Shown: one piece after another, positions 1 through 7,029 of the stretch
Layout: every line of letters begins with the position of its first letter
Numbering within the stretch: the stretch's first letter is position 1
Assembly: GCA_964646985.1 (NCBI GenBank)
Contig: CAZYFI010000015.1
Span: 1 to 26,694 of the forward strand
Length of the DNA: 26,694 nt
From: UBA2253 sp964646985
GTDB taxonomy: Bacteria > Bacillota_I > Bacilli_A > ML615J-28 > CAG-698
Direction of reading: 5' to 3'
Notes under the pieces: generated by a model
The model's input: only the letters and a program-made list of their open reading frames with translations
The model's database searches: none
What the model was told of the DNA's origin: nothing
Position numbers and translations under genes: made by a program

Positions 1-1052
1 CATCTTAGACTATTTTCTTCATCTTGAAATTTTAAGAAATGATCAAGACACAAATCGACAGCCTTATTTCCAATTGCATGAATAATAACTTGACGTTTAT
101 TTTGCTTACAAAAAGCCAATAATTCATCCAATACATTTAAATCCAAGCACAATATTCCTTTTTGACTATCATGTAAATAATTTTCTTTTAATAAAGCAGT
201 CTTTCCGCCTAAGGAGCCATCCATGAACAACTTAAGTGGACCAACTTTTATGTGATTTGATTGATTTGGTTTTTCAAAAAAGTGATTTAAAACTTTTTTG
301 TTTGTAGAAGTAATCTGATGATTTATTCGCACATGCAATAATTTTTCTTTAAGTAATTGAGAAAAAGCTTCATAAACTGTTTCATTTGTTTCAAAATCTC
401 GATTAATATCATTGGTCGCAATCGATGTTAAACCAACAGCATTGGCATCTTTAATTGCTGCAAGCAATAATGCTTTCATCTTTTCAATAGTCAAGTTATC
501 ATTCCAATTGATTAAATCCATTGCATCTTCTCTTAAAACACCAGTGGGTTCTCCTTCATCATTCAAATCAATTTGACCAAGAGTAACAAACGCATTCTTG
601 AAAATATTTGCAGAAATTAAAACCGCTGAGTTGACACTAGCAATGTGGCCACAAACTCTTTTTACAATAATTGGAACTTCTTTTGAAATTTGATCGAGAT
701 CATTTTTTGTGATGAGACGTTTTTCGTTTAAGAGTTCATGATTGTATCCAAATGCAACAAATCCTTGCGGATGATCTTTTATAAAATTCTTTCCCAAAGA
801 GATAACTTCATCAATTGATTTTGCGTGTGTTAAGTCTAATCTTGTTTTAGATATCGCATAATTAAGCAAATGCATATGTGAGTCAATGAATCCTGGAACA
901 ACTAGTCTTCCTTTTAAATCAATCTTTGTATGATTAATATCATAACTATTTACTTCTTCATTGGTACCAATGTTTTTAATGATTCCATTTTCTATACACA
1001 TTGCTTGTGAAAAACCTTCTGGTGTATAAATTTTTCCATTATATAATATCAT
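1..1052 (-). CDS. Amidohydrolase, YtcJ-like (C-terminus cut by window edge)
   Basis: An open frame of about 350 codons runs from ATG at 1052 off the left edge without a stop; usual length of the family is about 530 residues, so roughly a third is missing. The start follows a good site (AGAGGGG) seven bases before ATG. The N-terminus has the small beta domain typical of metal-dependent amidohydrolases (MILYNGKIYTPEGF), then PGFIDSHMH at residues 53-61, the HxH metal-binding pair of the TIM barrel. A later DGSLGGKTALL stretch and an IIHAIGN segment fit the YtcJ/NfdA-like branch of the amidohydrolase superfamily. These enzymes hydrolyse amide or related bonds, but substrates are mostly unknown, so no substrate is assigned. 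It has its own promoter and is separated from the upstream gene by a terminator. Family assignment is firm; function is not. Confidence 0.85.
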   Translation of the reverse strand, partial: MILYNGKIYTPEGFSQAMCIENGIIKNIGTNEEVNSYDINHTKIDLKGRLVVPGFIDSHMHLLNYAISKTRLDLTHAKSIDEVISLGKNFIKDHPQGFVAFGYNHELLNEKRLITKNDLDQISKEVPIIVKRVCGHIASVNSAVLISANIFKNAFVTLGQIDLNDEGEPTGVLREDAMDLINWNDNLTIEKMKALLLAAIKDANAVGLTSIATNDINRDFETNETVYEAFSQLLKEKLLHVRINHQITSTNKKVLNHFFEKPNQSNHIKVGPLKLFMDGSLGGKTALLKENYLHDSQKGILCLDLNVLDELLAFCKQNKRQVIIHAIGNKAVDLCLDHFLKFQDEENSLR

Positions 1053-1078
1053 ATAACCCCTCTTATCTTGTTTTCAAT

Positions 1079-1087
1079 ATTATAGCA
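1079..1087 (-). promoter_or_regulatory. Extended -10 promoter for the amidohydrolase gene
   Basis: On the minus strand TGC-TATAAT (TATAAT at 1084-1079) lies 26 bases before the ATG at 1052. The TGn extension can compensate for the absence of a recognisable -35 hexamer at 16-18 bases. It sits just after the terminator of the upstream gene, as expected for an independent transcript. Confidence 0.55.
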
Positions 1088-1110
1088 TAAAAGCAATCAA
1101 AATCCTATAA

Positions 1111-1137
1111 AAAATAAACCCCAATGAGGTTTATTTT
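1111..1137 (-). terminator. Rho-independent terminator of the SPT-like gene
   Basis: Perfect 10-bp inverted repeat AAAATAAACC / GGTTTATTTT around a 7-base loop, followed on the minus strand by further T residues. The hairpin starts inside the last codons of the gene ending at 1131, so the stop codon lies in the stem. Confidence 0.75.
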
Positions 1138-2318
1138 TGATTAGGACTCAATATATCTAGCACTTCTTTTATTTGTTGCATTGCAAAATCCATTTGCTCA
1201 CGAGTATGTGTTGCCGTATAGGATGTTCTTAATAGACTTTGTCCAACAGGAGTCGCAGGTGAAATAACGGGATTAACATACACACCACGATTTAGTAGCA
1301 TTTTACATGCTAAGAATGTTTTTTCATCTTCATAAGTGTAAATAGGAATGATTGGTGTAGAACTAGGAATCAAATTCACCCCTAATCTAATCAAACCTTG
1401 ACGCATATAATCACTGATGTCAGCCAAAGCTTTTACTCTTTCAGGCTCACGATCTAAGACTCTTAATGCTGCTCTTGCACTTTCTACACTAGCAGGTGTA
1501 ATGGATGCACTAAAGATAAATGGGCGAGAAAAATGCTTGACATATTCTATCACTTTCGATTTTGCTGACATGTAACCACCAAGTGATGCCAGTGATTTGC
1601 TAAAGGTTCCCATAACAATGTCAACTTCTTCCTCTAAGCCAAAATGCTCAGGAGTACCACGTCCGTGTTTTCCCAATACACCAAGTCCATGCGCATCATC
1701 AACCATCACTCTAGCATTATATTTTTTTGCAAGCCTGATAATTTCCGGAAGATTACAAATATCTCCTGTCATTGAAAACACGCCATCAGTAATAATTAAG
1801 ATTCCTTTTTCATCATCAATGGAAGCCAACACTTTTTCAAGGTCTTCCATATCATTGTGATCATAACGCAAAAGCTTTGCATAACTTAATCGACAAGCAT
1901 CATAAATACTTGCATGGTTCTCTTTATCTCCGACAATCACATCATTACGACCAGCGATGGCACTGATAATGCCAAGATTACTTTGAAAACCTGTGCTAAA
2001 AGTTAATGCCGCTTCACGATGTAAGAAAGTAGCCAATTCTTTTTCAAGAGCAATATGAATATCTAACGTTCCATTTAAAAAACGAGATCCTGAACACCCT
2101 GATCCGTATTTTTTAATTGCTTCAATTCCTGCTGCCATGACCTCTGGATGAGATGTTAACCCTAAATAATTATTAGACCCAATCATTAATGTCTTTTTTC
2201 CATTTATGATAACTTCAGTATCTTGTCCTGTTTCAAGAGGATTAAAATAAGGATAAACTCCTTTAACTTTTGCTTCTTCAATGTATCCTATTTGGTCACA
2301 TTTTTTAAATAAATCCAT
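1131..2318 (-). CDS. Serine palmitoyltransferase-like / glycine C-acetyltransferase-like PLP enzyme (alpha-oxoamine synthase family)
   Basis: A 395-residue fold-type I PLP enzyme of the alpha-oxoamine synthase family, which condenses an amino acid with an acyl-CoA and releases CO2. Visible motifs: substrate loop GSGCSGSRFLNGT, ENHASIYD with the ring-stacking His (about residue 135), MVDDAHGLG with the Asp that binds the pyridine nitrogen, and GTFSKSLASLGGY carrying the PLP lysine (about 241). The N-terminal VYPYFN and the C-terminal YVNPVISPATP...LLRTS...ATHT resemble bacterial serine palmitoyltransferases more than Kbl, whose lysine motif is usually GTLGKALGG. No threonine dehydrogenase gene is adjacent, which also argues against a Kbl role. 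The frame extends to a TTG at 2330, but that TTG is part of the ribosome binding site GGAGGA; ATG at 2318 is the start. Its own promoter and terminator make it monocistronic. Substrate is inferred, not shown. Confidence 0.8.
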   Translation of the reverse strand: MDLFKKCDQIGYIEEAKVKGVYPYFNPLETGQDTEVIINGKKTLMIGSNNYLGLTSHPEVMAAGIEAIKKYGSGCSGSRFLNGTLDIHIALEKELATFLHREAALTFSTGFQSNLGIISAIAGRNDVIVGDKENHASIYDACRLSYAKLLRYDHNDMEDLEKVLASIDDEKGILIITDGVFSMTGDICNLPEIIRLAKKYNARVMVDDAHGLGVLGKHGRGTPEHFGLEEEVDIVMGTFSKSLASLGGYMSAKSKVIEYVKHFSRPFIFSASITPASVESARAALRVLDREPERVKALADISDYMRQGLIRLGVNLIPSSTPIIPIYTYEDEKTFLACKMLLNRGVYVNPVISPATPVGQSLLRTSYTATHTREQMDFAMQQIKEVLDILSPNQK

Positions 2319-2342
2319 AGTTTCCTCCAAATAATATTCTTC

Positions 2343-2370
2343 ATTATATCATAATTGGCTATTTTTACAA
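2343..2370 (-). promoter_or_regulatory. Promoter of the SPT-like gene
   Basis: Minus strand TTGTAA (2370-2365), 16-base spacer, TATAAT (2348-2343), followed by GGAGGA and the ATG at 2318. It occupies the 59-base gap after the cysE stop, so the SPT-like gene can be expressed separately from the degV operon. Confidence 0.6.
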
Positions 2371-2377
2371 GAAGAAT

Positions 2378-2872
2378 TTATATTACTCTTCCTTTGGTTC
2401 CAACAACGGTCTCTCCAGCACTGATGCTATGAATGACTACAGTATTAGCCCCTATTTTCACATTATCACCAATTGTGATATTCCCAAGTATTTTCGCCCC
2501 TGCACCAACCATGACATTGTTGCCAAGCGTTGGATGCCGTTTGCAATGTTCTTTTCCCGTTCCACCCAAAGTAACCCCTTGATATATTAGACAATCATCA
2601 CCAATAATGGACGTCTCGCCAATAACAACTCCTAATCCATGATCAATAAATAAGCGTTTTCCGATTTTTGCATTTGGATGAATGTCAATACTATAAACAT
2701 TCCTAACAAAAAAGCTAATCATTTCGCCAAGTAGTTTTAATTTTATTTTATATAAAAAATGAGCAATTCGATGCCAAAATAAAGCTTTCACTCCAGGATA
2801 AAAAAGCAAGATTTGTAAAAAATTTCTTGCAGAAGGATCACGCTCTTTGATTGATTTGAAATATCGAAACAT
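2378..2872 (-). CDS. cysE: Serine O-acetyltransferase (short form)
   Basis: Makes O-acetylserine from serine and acetyl-CoA, the first step of cysteine synthesis in the cytoplasm. The 164 residues hold a short helical N-terminus and a left-handed beta-helix of hexapeptide repeats; IDIHPNAKIGKRLFIDHGLGVVIG and GVTLGGTGK contain the catalytic His/Asp region of the family (IDHG, about residue 78). E. coli CysE has about 270 residues; the missing part is the N-terminal helical domain, and forms of about 170 residues (often labelled EpsC) are common in Firmicutes. The protein ends in RVI: a C-terminal Ile is what CysE inserts into the CysK active site in the cysteine synthase complex. The start has AGAGG seven bases upstream. 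It lies 29 bases after the GNAT gene, probably last gene of the degV operon. The partner cysK is 4 kb away in the copper operon. Confidence 0.88.
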   Translation of the reverse strand: MFRYFKSIKERDPSARNFLQILLFYPGVKALFWHRIAHFLYKIKLKLLGEMISFFVRNVYSIDIHPNAKIGKRLFIDHGLGVVIGETSIIGDDCLIYQGVTLGGTGKEHCKRHPTLGNNVMVGAGAKILGNITIGDNVKIGANTVVIHSISAGETVVGTKGRVI

Positions 2873-2901
2873 ATGGTTACCTCTAATAAAAATAATAACT
2901 A

Positions 2902-3192
2902 TTAATTTTTAAACAAATAGGGTTGATATTCAGAATATTTTTGAAATTGAGCTACAACATAAGAACATTTGGGAATAACCAACCACTTATTTTTCTTAAC
3001 AAGTGCAATCATGTATTCCATCAAATGATGAGCAATGTTTTGTCCTCTTAACTCTTCTGTCACAAAAGTATGATGAATAACTATCACATTTTCACTTTCA
3101 AATGTATAAGACATAAAAGCAAGGGGACTATTTTCACTGTCCCCTATAAATATTTTTAAATTACCTTGTTTGATTTTCATATTATCGTCCAT
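2902..3192 (-). CDS. Small GNAT-type N-acetyltransferase (YjdJ/COG2388-like)
   Basis: A 96-residue single-domain protein. The central strand-helix region IHHTFVTEELRGQNIAHHLMEY (here with RGQNIAHHL as the acetyl-CoA loop, family pattern RGxGIGxxL) and the following VIPKCSYVVAQFQKYSEYQPYLF match the minimal GNAT proteins of COG2388, in which the Cys and the final aromatic pair are typical. It probably acetylates a small molecule or protein with acetyl-CoA; the substrate is unknown. The ATG overlaps the stop of the MarR gene as TAATG, and there is no clear ribosome binding site, so translation is probably coupled to the upstream gene. Confidence 0.75.
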   Translation of the reverse strand: MDDNMKIKQGNLKIFIGDSENSPLAFMSYTFESENVIVIHHTFVTEELRGQNIAHHLMEYMIALVKKNKWLVIPKCSYVVAQFQKYSEYQPYLFKN

Positions 3193-3629
3193 TAATATTT
3201 GGTCTTAAAATAATTGGAAATATTTTCCAATGATTTTAATAAAATCTCATCTTCATCGATTTTCATGTCCGCAAAAATAGCTTCAATCATCTCACTATGA
3301 AATTCATCATGTATTTTTAAGACTTCGTAAGCTGGCTCAGTTAATGCAATTAACACTTTTCTTCGATCACTTTCTTCTTGGGTTCTATGAACAAATTTTT
3401 TCCTAACAAGCCGATCAATAGATGCTGTTAAAGTTCCCATCGTTATTCTCAGCTTTTTAGAAATTGCTGACATGGTTGGTTCAGAAGTGTTGCGAACAGT
3501 TTCAAGAATGTGAACCTCTTTCATGGATAATTTTACCCCACGTTGTTCAAGAATATCTTCTTCAATGCTTAAAATATTATTGAATACGTCAACAAGCAAT
3601 TCATTAATGAGTTCTTTTGATTTACTCAT
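3192..3629 (-). CDS. MarR-family transcriptional regulator, FabT-like
   Basis: A 145-residue winged-helix regulator. Residues from about 35 to 105 form the DNA-binding domain: LSMKEVHILETV, then the recognition helix region MGTLTASIDRLVRKKFVHR and the wing EESDRRKVLIALTE (the DxR signature of MarR). Length and order fit FabT, the repressor of fatty acid synthesis in streptococci and relatives, which uses acyl-ACP as corepressor, but the assignment to FabT is by general resemblance. It follows degV by 15 bases, with AAGGGGGAT before the ATG, and shares its promoter. That promoter carries a 31-bp palindrome over the start of transcription, so negative autoregulation is likely. Confidence 0.82.
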   Translation of the reverse strand: MSKSKELINELLVDVFNNILSIEEDILEQRGVKLSMKEVHILETVRNTSEPTMSAISKKLRITMGTLTASIDRLVRKKFVHRTQEESDRRKVLIALTEPAYEVLKIHDEFHSEMIEAIFADMKIDEDEILLKSLENISNYFKTKY

Positions 3630-3644
3630 AAATCCCCCTTTTTT

Positions 3645-4502
3645 TCATTTATTGATAATATAGCCTATTCCAAATGCTCCTGGTCCTGCATGTGCTCCAA
3701 CCACAGGAGTTAATGGATACATCCCAACTTGTTTGATATTAGGATAATGTTGCATAATCTCATTCGCAACAGTTTTGGCTAAATCATAGTTATTAGTATA
3801 AATGATAAAGGGTTCAAAATCAAGATTTTTTGTTTCATCATAAAATTGTTCCTTTACATGATTAATGGCTTTTACAGAAGTACGAATCTTCTTAGCTGCT
3901 ACTATTTTTCCTTCGGGCGTAATAACCAGTAGCGGTTTTAACTTTAACAAAGAACCCATAAATCCTTTCGCTGCACTCAAACGTCCATTTTTCACAAGAT
4001 ACTTAAGCGTATCAACGGCAAAGTAGACGCGGTTGTTATCACGAATTGATTCAAGCTTAGTTAAAATTTCTGAAACAGATTTTCCGTTTGTTGCCATTTC
4101 TGCTGCAACCAAAGCCATTTTTGCTTCCGCAAATGCTGCTGTTAAAGAATCAAATATATGGACACGTAGGTGGTCAACCATTTTGCTAGCTAAAACAGCA
4201 TTTTGAAAAGTACCGCTCAAATGCGATGAAATGGTAATCACAACTGCATCAGTAAATCCTTCACTTTCTAGACGTTGGTAAACCTCGAGCATTTTTCCAG
4301 TCGCTGTTTGGGAAGTAGATACATTCGTATCTGGTTCTTTTATTAATCTTTCATAAAATTCCTCTGCAGAAATATCAATAAAATCTTCATATTCTTCTCC
4401 GTTCACAAACAAAATCGAACGAAAGACATCAATTTGATAAGGATGTTTGATATAATCAATTCCTGAATTTCCACATACAATAACTGCAATTTTCTCTGAC
4501 AT
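3645..4502 (-). CDS. DegV family fatty-acid-binding protein
   Basis: A 285-residue DegV protein. The family (FakB) binds a single fatty acid in a two-domain fold and presents it to fatty acid kinase FakA. Seen here: the first-domain motif TSQTATGKMLEVYQ (about 61-75), the signature ISSHLSGTFQNAVLA (about 86-100), VDTLKYLVKNGRLS (about 158-171), and the C-terminal VVGAHAGPGAFGIGY. All are hallmarks of DegV. The ATG follows GGAGGA by seven bases. It is the first gene of a probable degV-marR-GNAT-cysE operon. No fakA gene is in the window. Pairing with a FabT-like regulator suggests that the operon responds to, or handles, fatty acids. Confidence 0.9.
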   Translation of the reverse strand: MSEKIAVIVCGNSGIDYIKHPYQIDVFRSILFVNGEEYEDFIDISAEEFYERLIKEPDTNVSTSQTATGKMLEVYQRLESEGFTDAVVITISSHLSGTFQNAVLASKMVDHLRVHIFDSLTAAFAEAKMALVAAEMATNGKSVSEILTKLESIRDNNRVYFAVDTLKYLVKNGRLSAAKGFMGSLLKLKPLLVITPEGKIVAAKKIRTSVKAINHVKEQFYDETKNLDFEPFIIYTNNYDLAKTVANEIMQHYPNIKQVGMYPLTPVVGAHAGPGAFGIGYIINK

Positions 4503-4520
4503 AATTTATTCCTCCATTTA

Positions 4521-4551
4521 TTTAGTATATCAAATTATTTGACATGCTAAA
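4521..4551. promoter_or_regulatory. 31-bp near-perfect palindrome, probable MarR operator of the degV operon
   Basis: Left arm TTTAGTATATCAAAT (4521-4535), central T (4536), right arm ATTTGACATGCTAAA (4537-4551). The arms are inverted copies with 13 of 15 positions matching. Each arm is itself a partly palindromic 14-mer (TTTGACATGCTAAA), so the site may hold two regulator dimers. It touches the -10 box and covers the expected start of transcription, a position where binding would block transcription. The regulator most likely to bind is the MarR protein encoded second in the operon. Confidence 0.65.
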
Positions 4552-4579
4552 TAATATCATAAATTAATTACTTATGCAA
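4551..4579 (-). promoter_or_regulatory. Promoter of the degV operon
   Basis: Minus strand TTGCAT (4579-4574), 17-base spacer, TATTAT (4556-4551). The predicted start falls inside the 31-bp palindrome, about 40 bases before the degV ATG. Confidence 0.65.
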
Positions 4580-4581
4580 CA

Positions 4582-4604
4582 TAAATCATAAAGATTATGA
4601 TTTA
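4582..4604 (-). repeat. 23-bp inverted repeat at the copA stop codon
   Basis: TAAATCATAA / TTATGATTTA with a three-base loop, overlapping the last codons of copA and ending three bases from the -35 box of the degV promoter. It is where a copA terminator should be, but the stem is A/T only and no run of T follows, so it may be a weak terminator or a second protein site for degV. Confidence 0.4.
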
Positions 4605-7021
4605 AACCATCTTAATCTTAAGGCATTGGTTACAACAGATACCGATGATAAAGACATTGCTAAAGCAGCAATCATAGGATTAAGTAAAATTTCCCAACCG
4701 AAAGCAAACAAAAGCCCTGCGGCAACAGGAATACCCGCTGTATTATAAGCAAATGCCCAGAACAAATTTTGTTTAATGTTTCTGATTGTCTTTTTACTTA
4801 AGAATATCGCAGAAACGACCTGATTTAAGTCACCATTGATCAATATAATATCTGCTGATTCAATCGCTATGTCACTTCCGGACCCAATCGCTATTCCAAC
4901 ATTTGCTTGAGTCAATGCCAGAGCATCGTTAATCCCATCTCCAACCATCGCAACTACTTTATTTTCCCTTTGAAGCTTTTCTATTTCTTTTGATTTTCCT
5001 TCTGGGGAGACTTCTGCTCTTACTTCTTCAATACCTACTTGCTTTGCAATTGATTTTCCAGTTTTTTCATTATCGCCAGTAACCATGATTGGAACAATGC
5101 CTAACTTCTTAATTTTCGTTATTGCTTCTTTGCTGGTTTCTTTAATCGCGTCAGCAACAGCAATAATCCCAATAACATTTTTATTCTTACAAACAAATAT
5201 TGAGGTCATACCTTGATTCGAGTTTTGTTCATAATAATCTAAAAATTCATTAACATTGGGTATTTGTGACACAAATTTATAATTTCCAACCAAAATTTCA
5301 TCACCTAAAATCATCGTTTTGATACCTTGGCCAGGAATTGCTAAAAAATCATCTAATTTTAATAAAGGCAAACTTCGCTTGGTTGCTTCAGAAATCATTG
5401 CTAAAGCAAGCGGATGTTCTGATGCTTTTTCTGATGATGCGGCAAATTGTAATACAATTGATGCATCTTCATTGATCGTATCAATTTTCGTAACAACAGG
5501 TTTTCCCATGGTGATTGTCCCAGTTTTGTCAAATACAATATGCGTAATTTTATGAGTAATTTCAAGGGCTTCCCCACCTTTGATTAAAATACCCATCTCT
5601 GCCCCTTTTCCTGTTCCTACCATAATAGCAGTAGGTGTTGCCAAACCTAAAGCACAGGGGCATGCAATTACCAAAACCGATATAAGAATGGTCAACGAGA
5701 AGGAAAAATCTTTGCTAACAAAAAGCCAAATAACAAAACTCAATAAAGCAATTCCCATCACGATAGGAACAAAAATTCCCGATATTGCATCTGCCAATTT
5801 TGCAATTGGTGCTTTTGAAGCTTGGGCTTCTTCTACTAATTTAATGATTTGAGCTATCACTGTATCTTTACCAACTTTTTGTGCTCTCACCTTTAAAAAT
5901 CCATTTTTGTTAATCGTTCCACCAATAACATTTGATTGAACTTGTTTGTCTATGGGAAGGCTCTCACCTGTTAGCATAGACTCATCTATTGCAGATTCTC
6001 CTTCTTCAACGATTCCATCAACAGGTATCTTTGTGCCTGGTTTAATCAAAATTAGATCTCCAACAATTACTTCTTCAATTGGAATAACAAGTTCTTTGTT
6101 GTTTCGAATCACAACAGCCGTTTTTGGAGTTAGATTCATTAATTTATGGATGGCATCAGAAGTTCTTCGTTTTGATTTTGCTTCAAGATGTTTTCCTAAC
6201 ATCACCAAAGCAATAATAACTCCCGTTGATTCAAAATAAAGATTGTGTACAAAATGCATTTTTCCAAGATAAATCATAGCAAAACCATATAAGCTATATA
6301 AAAAAGCCGCACTAGTTCCAATGGCAATCAATGAATCCATATTAGGCTTTAATAAAAATATTTTCTTAAACCCACTTGTATAAAACTGATAACCTGCTCC
6401 AATAATAGGTAAAGTCAGCAACAATTGGATGAAGGCATAACGCAAAGGATATAAATCAACACGAATAATACTAGGTATGGGTAAAGATATCATTGGTCCC
6501 ATAGAGATATAAAGCAATAAAACCGCAAAAGATGTGGCCATAATTAGCTTAATGTGCATAATTTTTGATTTTTTTTGTTGTTTCTCTATTTCATTTTTTT
6601 GATTGTCGATGACTTTATAACCAGCATTGTCTATCGCTTTTTTTATTTGACTATATTTCACTTTTTTGTTGTCTACACGAAATGTTGCTTTTTCTGTCAC
6701 CAAATTAACCGAGACATCTGAGACCCCATAAACGCCTTTTAAAGCTTTCTCGACCGAAATGGCACATGCAGAACAAGTCATTCCTTCAATTTGAAGAGAA
6801 ACTGTTTCATCTAATGATATCAGTTTATAACCTAATTTCCCTACTTGTTCCACAATTGTATTAGAATCGATTTTACCCTCATCATATTCCAAGTATAATT
6901 TTTCCAAAGATAAATTTACCGTCGCCAAAGAGACTGCTGCATTTTCTTTTAATTGCCTCTCAATAGAATGTGCGCAAGCTGAGCAGGACATTCCTTCTAT
7001 TTTATATTGTTCTTTTTTCAT
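4595..7021 (-). CDS. copA: Copper-exporting P1B-type ATPase
   Basis: An 808-residue heavy-metal ATPase that pumps Cu(I) out of the cytoplasm. Two N-terminal HMA domains carry MSCSAC (C13, C16) and MTCSAC (C83, C86). Then come the membrane helices, the actuator loop with TGES (351-354), the membrane metal site CPC (454-456), the phosphorylation site DKTGT (Asp498), the nucleotide-domain HP motif in SEHPLAL and the hinge GDGINDALAL. The copper signature residues after the CPC helix are also present: YNTAGIPVAAG and MALSSVSVVTNALRL (N, Y, M and SS). The protein is full length. AGGAG upstream of ATG overlaps the cysK stop, eight bases away, so it is the last gene of csoR-cysK-copA and should be induced by copper through CsoR. 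Confidence 0.96.
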   Translation of the reverse strand: MKKEQYKIEGMSCSACAHSIERQLKENAAVSLATVNLSLEKLYLEYDEGKIDSNTIVEQVGKLGYKLISLDETVSLQIEGMTCSACAISVEKALKGVYGVSDVSVNLVTEKATFRVDNKKVKYSQIKKAIDNAGYKVIDNQKNEIEKQQKKSKIMHIKLIMATSFAVLLLYISMGPMISLPIPSIIRVDLYPLRYAFIQLLLTLPIIGAGYQFYTSGFKKIFLLKPNMDSLIAIGTSAAFLYSLYGFAMIYLGKMHFVHNLYFESTGVIIALVMLGKHLEAKSKRRTSDAIHKLMNLTPKTAVVIRNNKELVIPIEEVIVGDLILIKPGTKIPVDGIVEEGESAIDESMLTGESLPIDKQVQSNVIGGTINKNGFLKVRAQKVGKDTVIAQIIKLVEEAQASKAPIAKLADAISGIFVPIVMGIALLSFVIWLFVSKDFSFSLTILISVLVIACPCALGLATPTAIMVGTGKGAEMGILIKGGEALEITHKITHIVFDKTGTITMGKPVVTKIDTINEDASIVLQFAASSEKASEHPLALAMISEATKRSLPLLKLDDFLAIPGQGIKTMILGDEILVGNYKFVSQIPNVNEFLDYYEQNSNQGMTSIFVCKNKNVIGIIAVADAIKETSKEAITKIKKLGIVPIMVTGDNEKTGKSIAKQVGIEEVRAEVSPEGKSKEIEKLQRENKVVAMVGDGINDALALTQANVGIAIGSGSDIAIESADIILINGDLNQVVSAIFLSKKTIRNIKQNLFWAFAYNTAGIPVAAGLLFAFGWEILLNPMIAALAMSLSSVSVVTNALRLRWFKS

Positions 7022-7029
7022 GAAATCTC

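Noticed and set aside
5319..6239. Plus-strand open frames opposite copA and similar ones opposite other genes
   Set aside because: They are low-complexity antisense shadows of conserved genes, without ribosome binding sites or recognisable domains.
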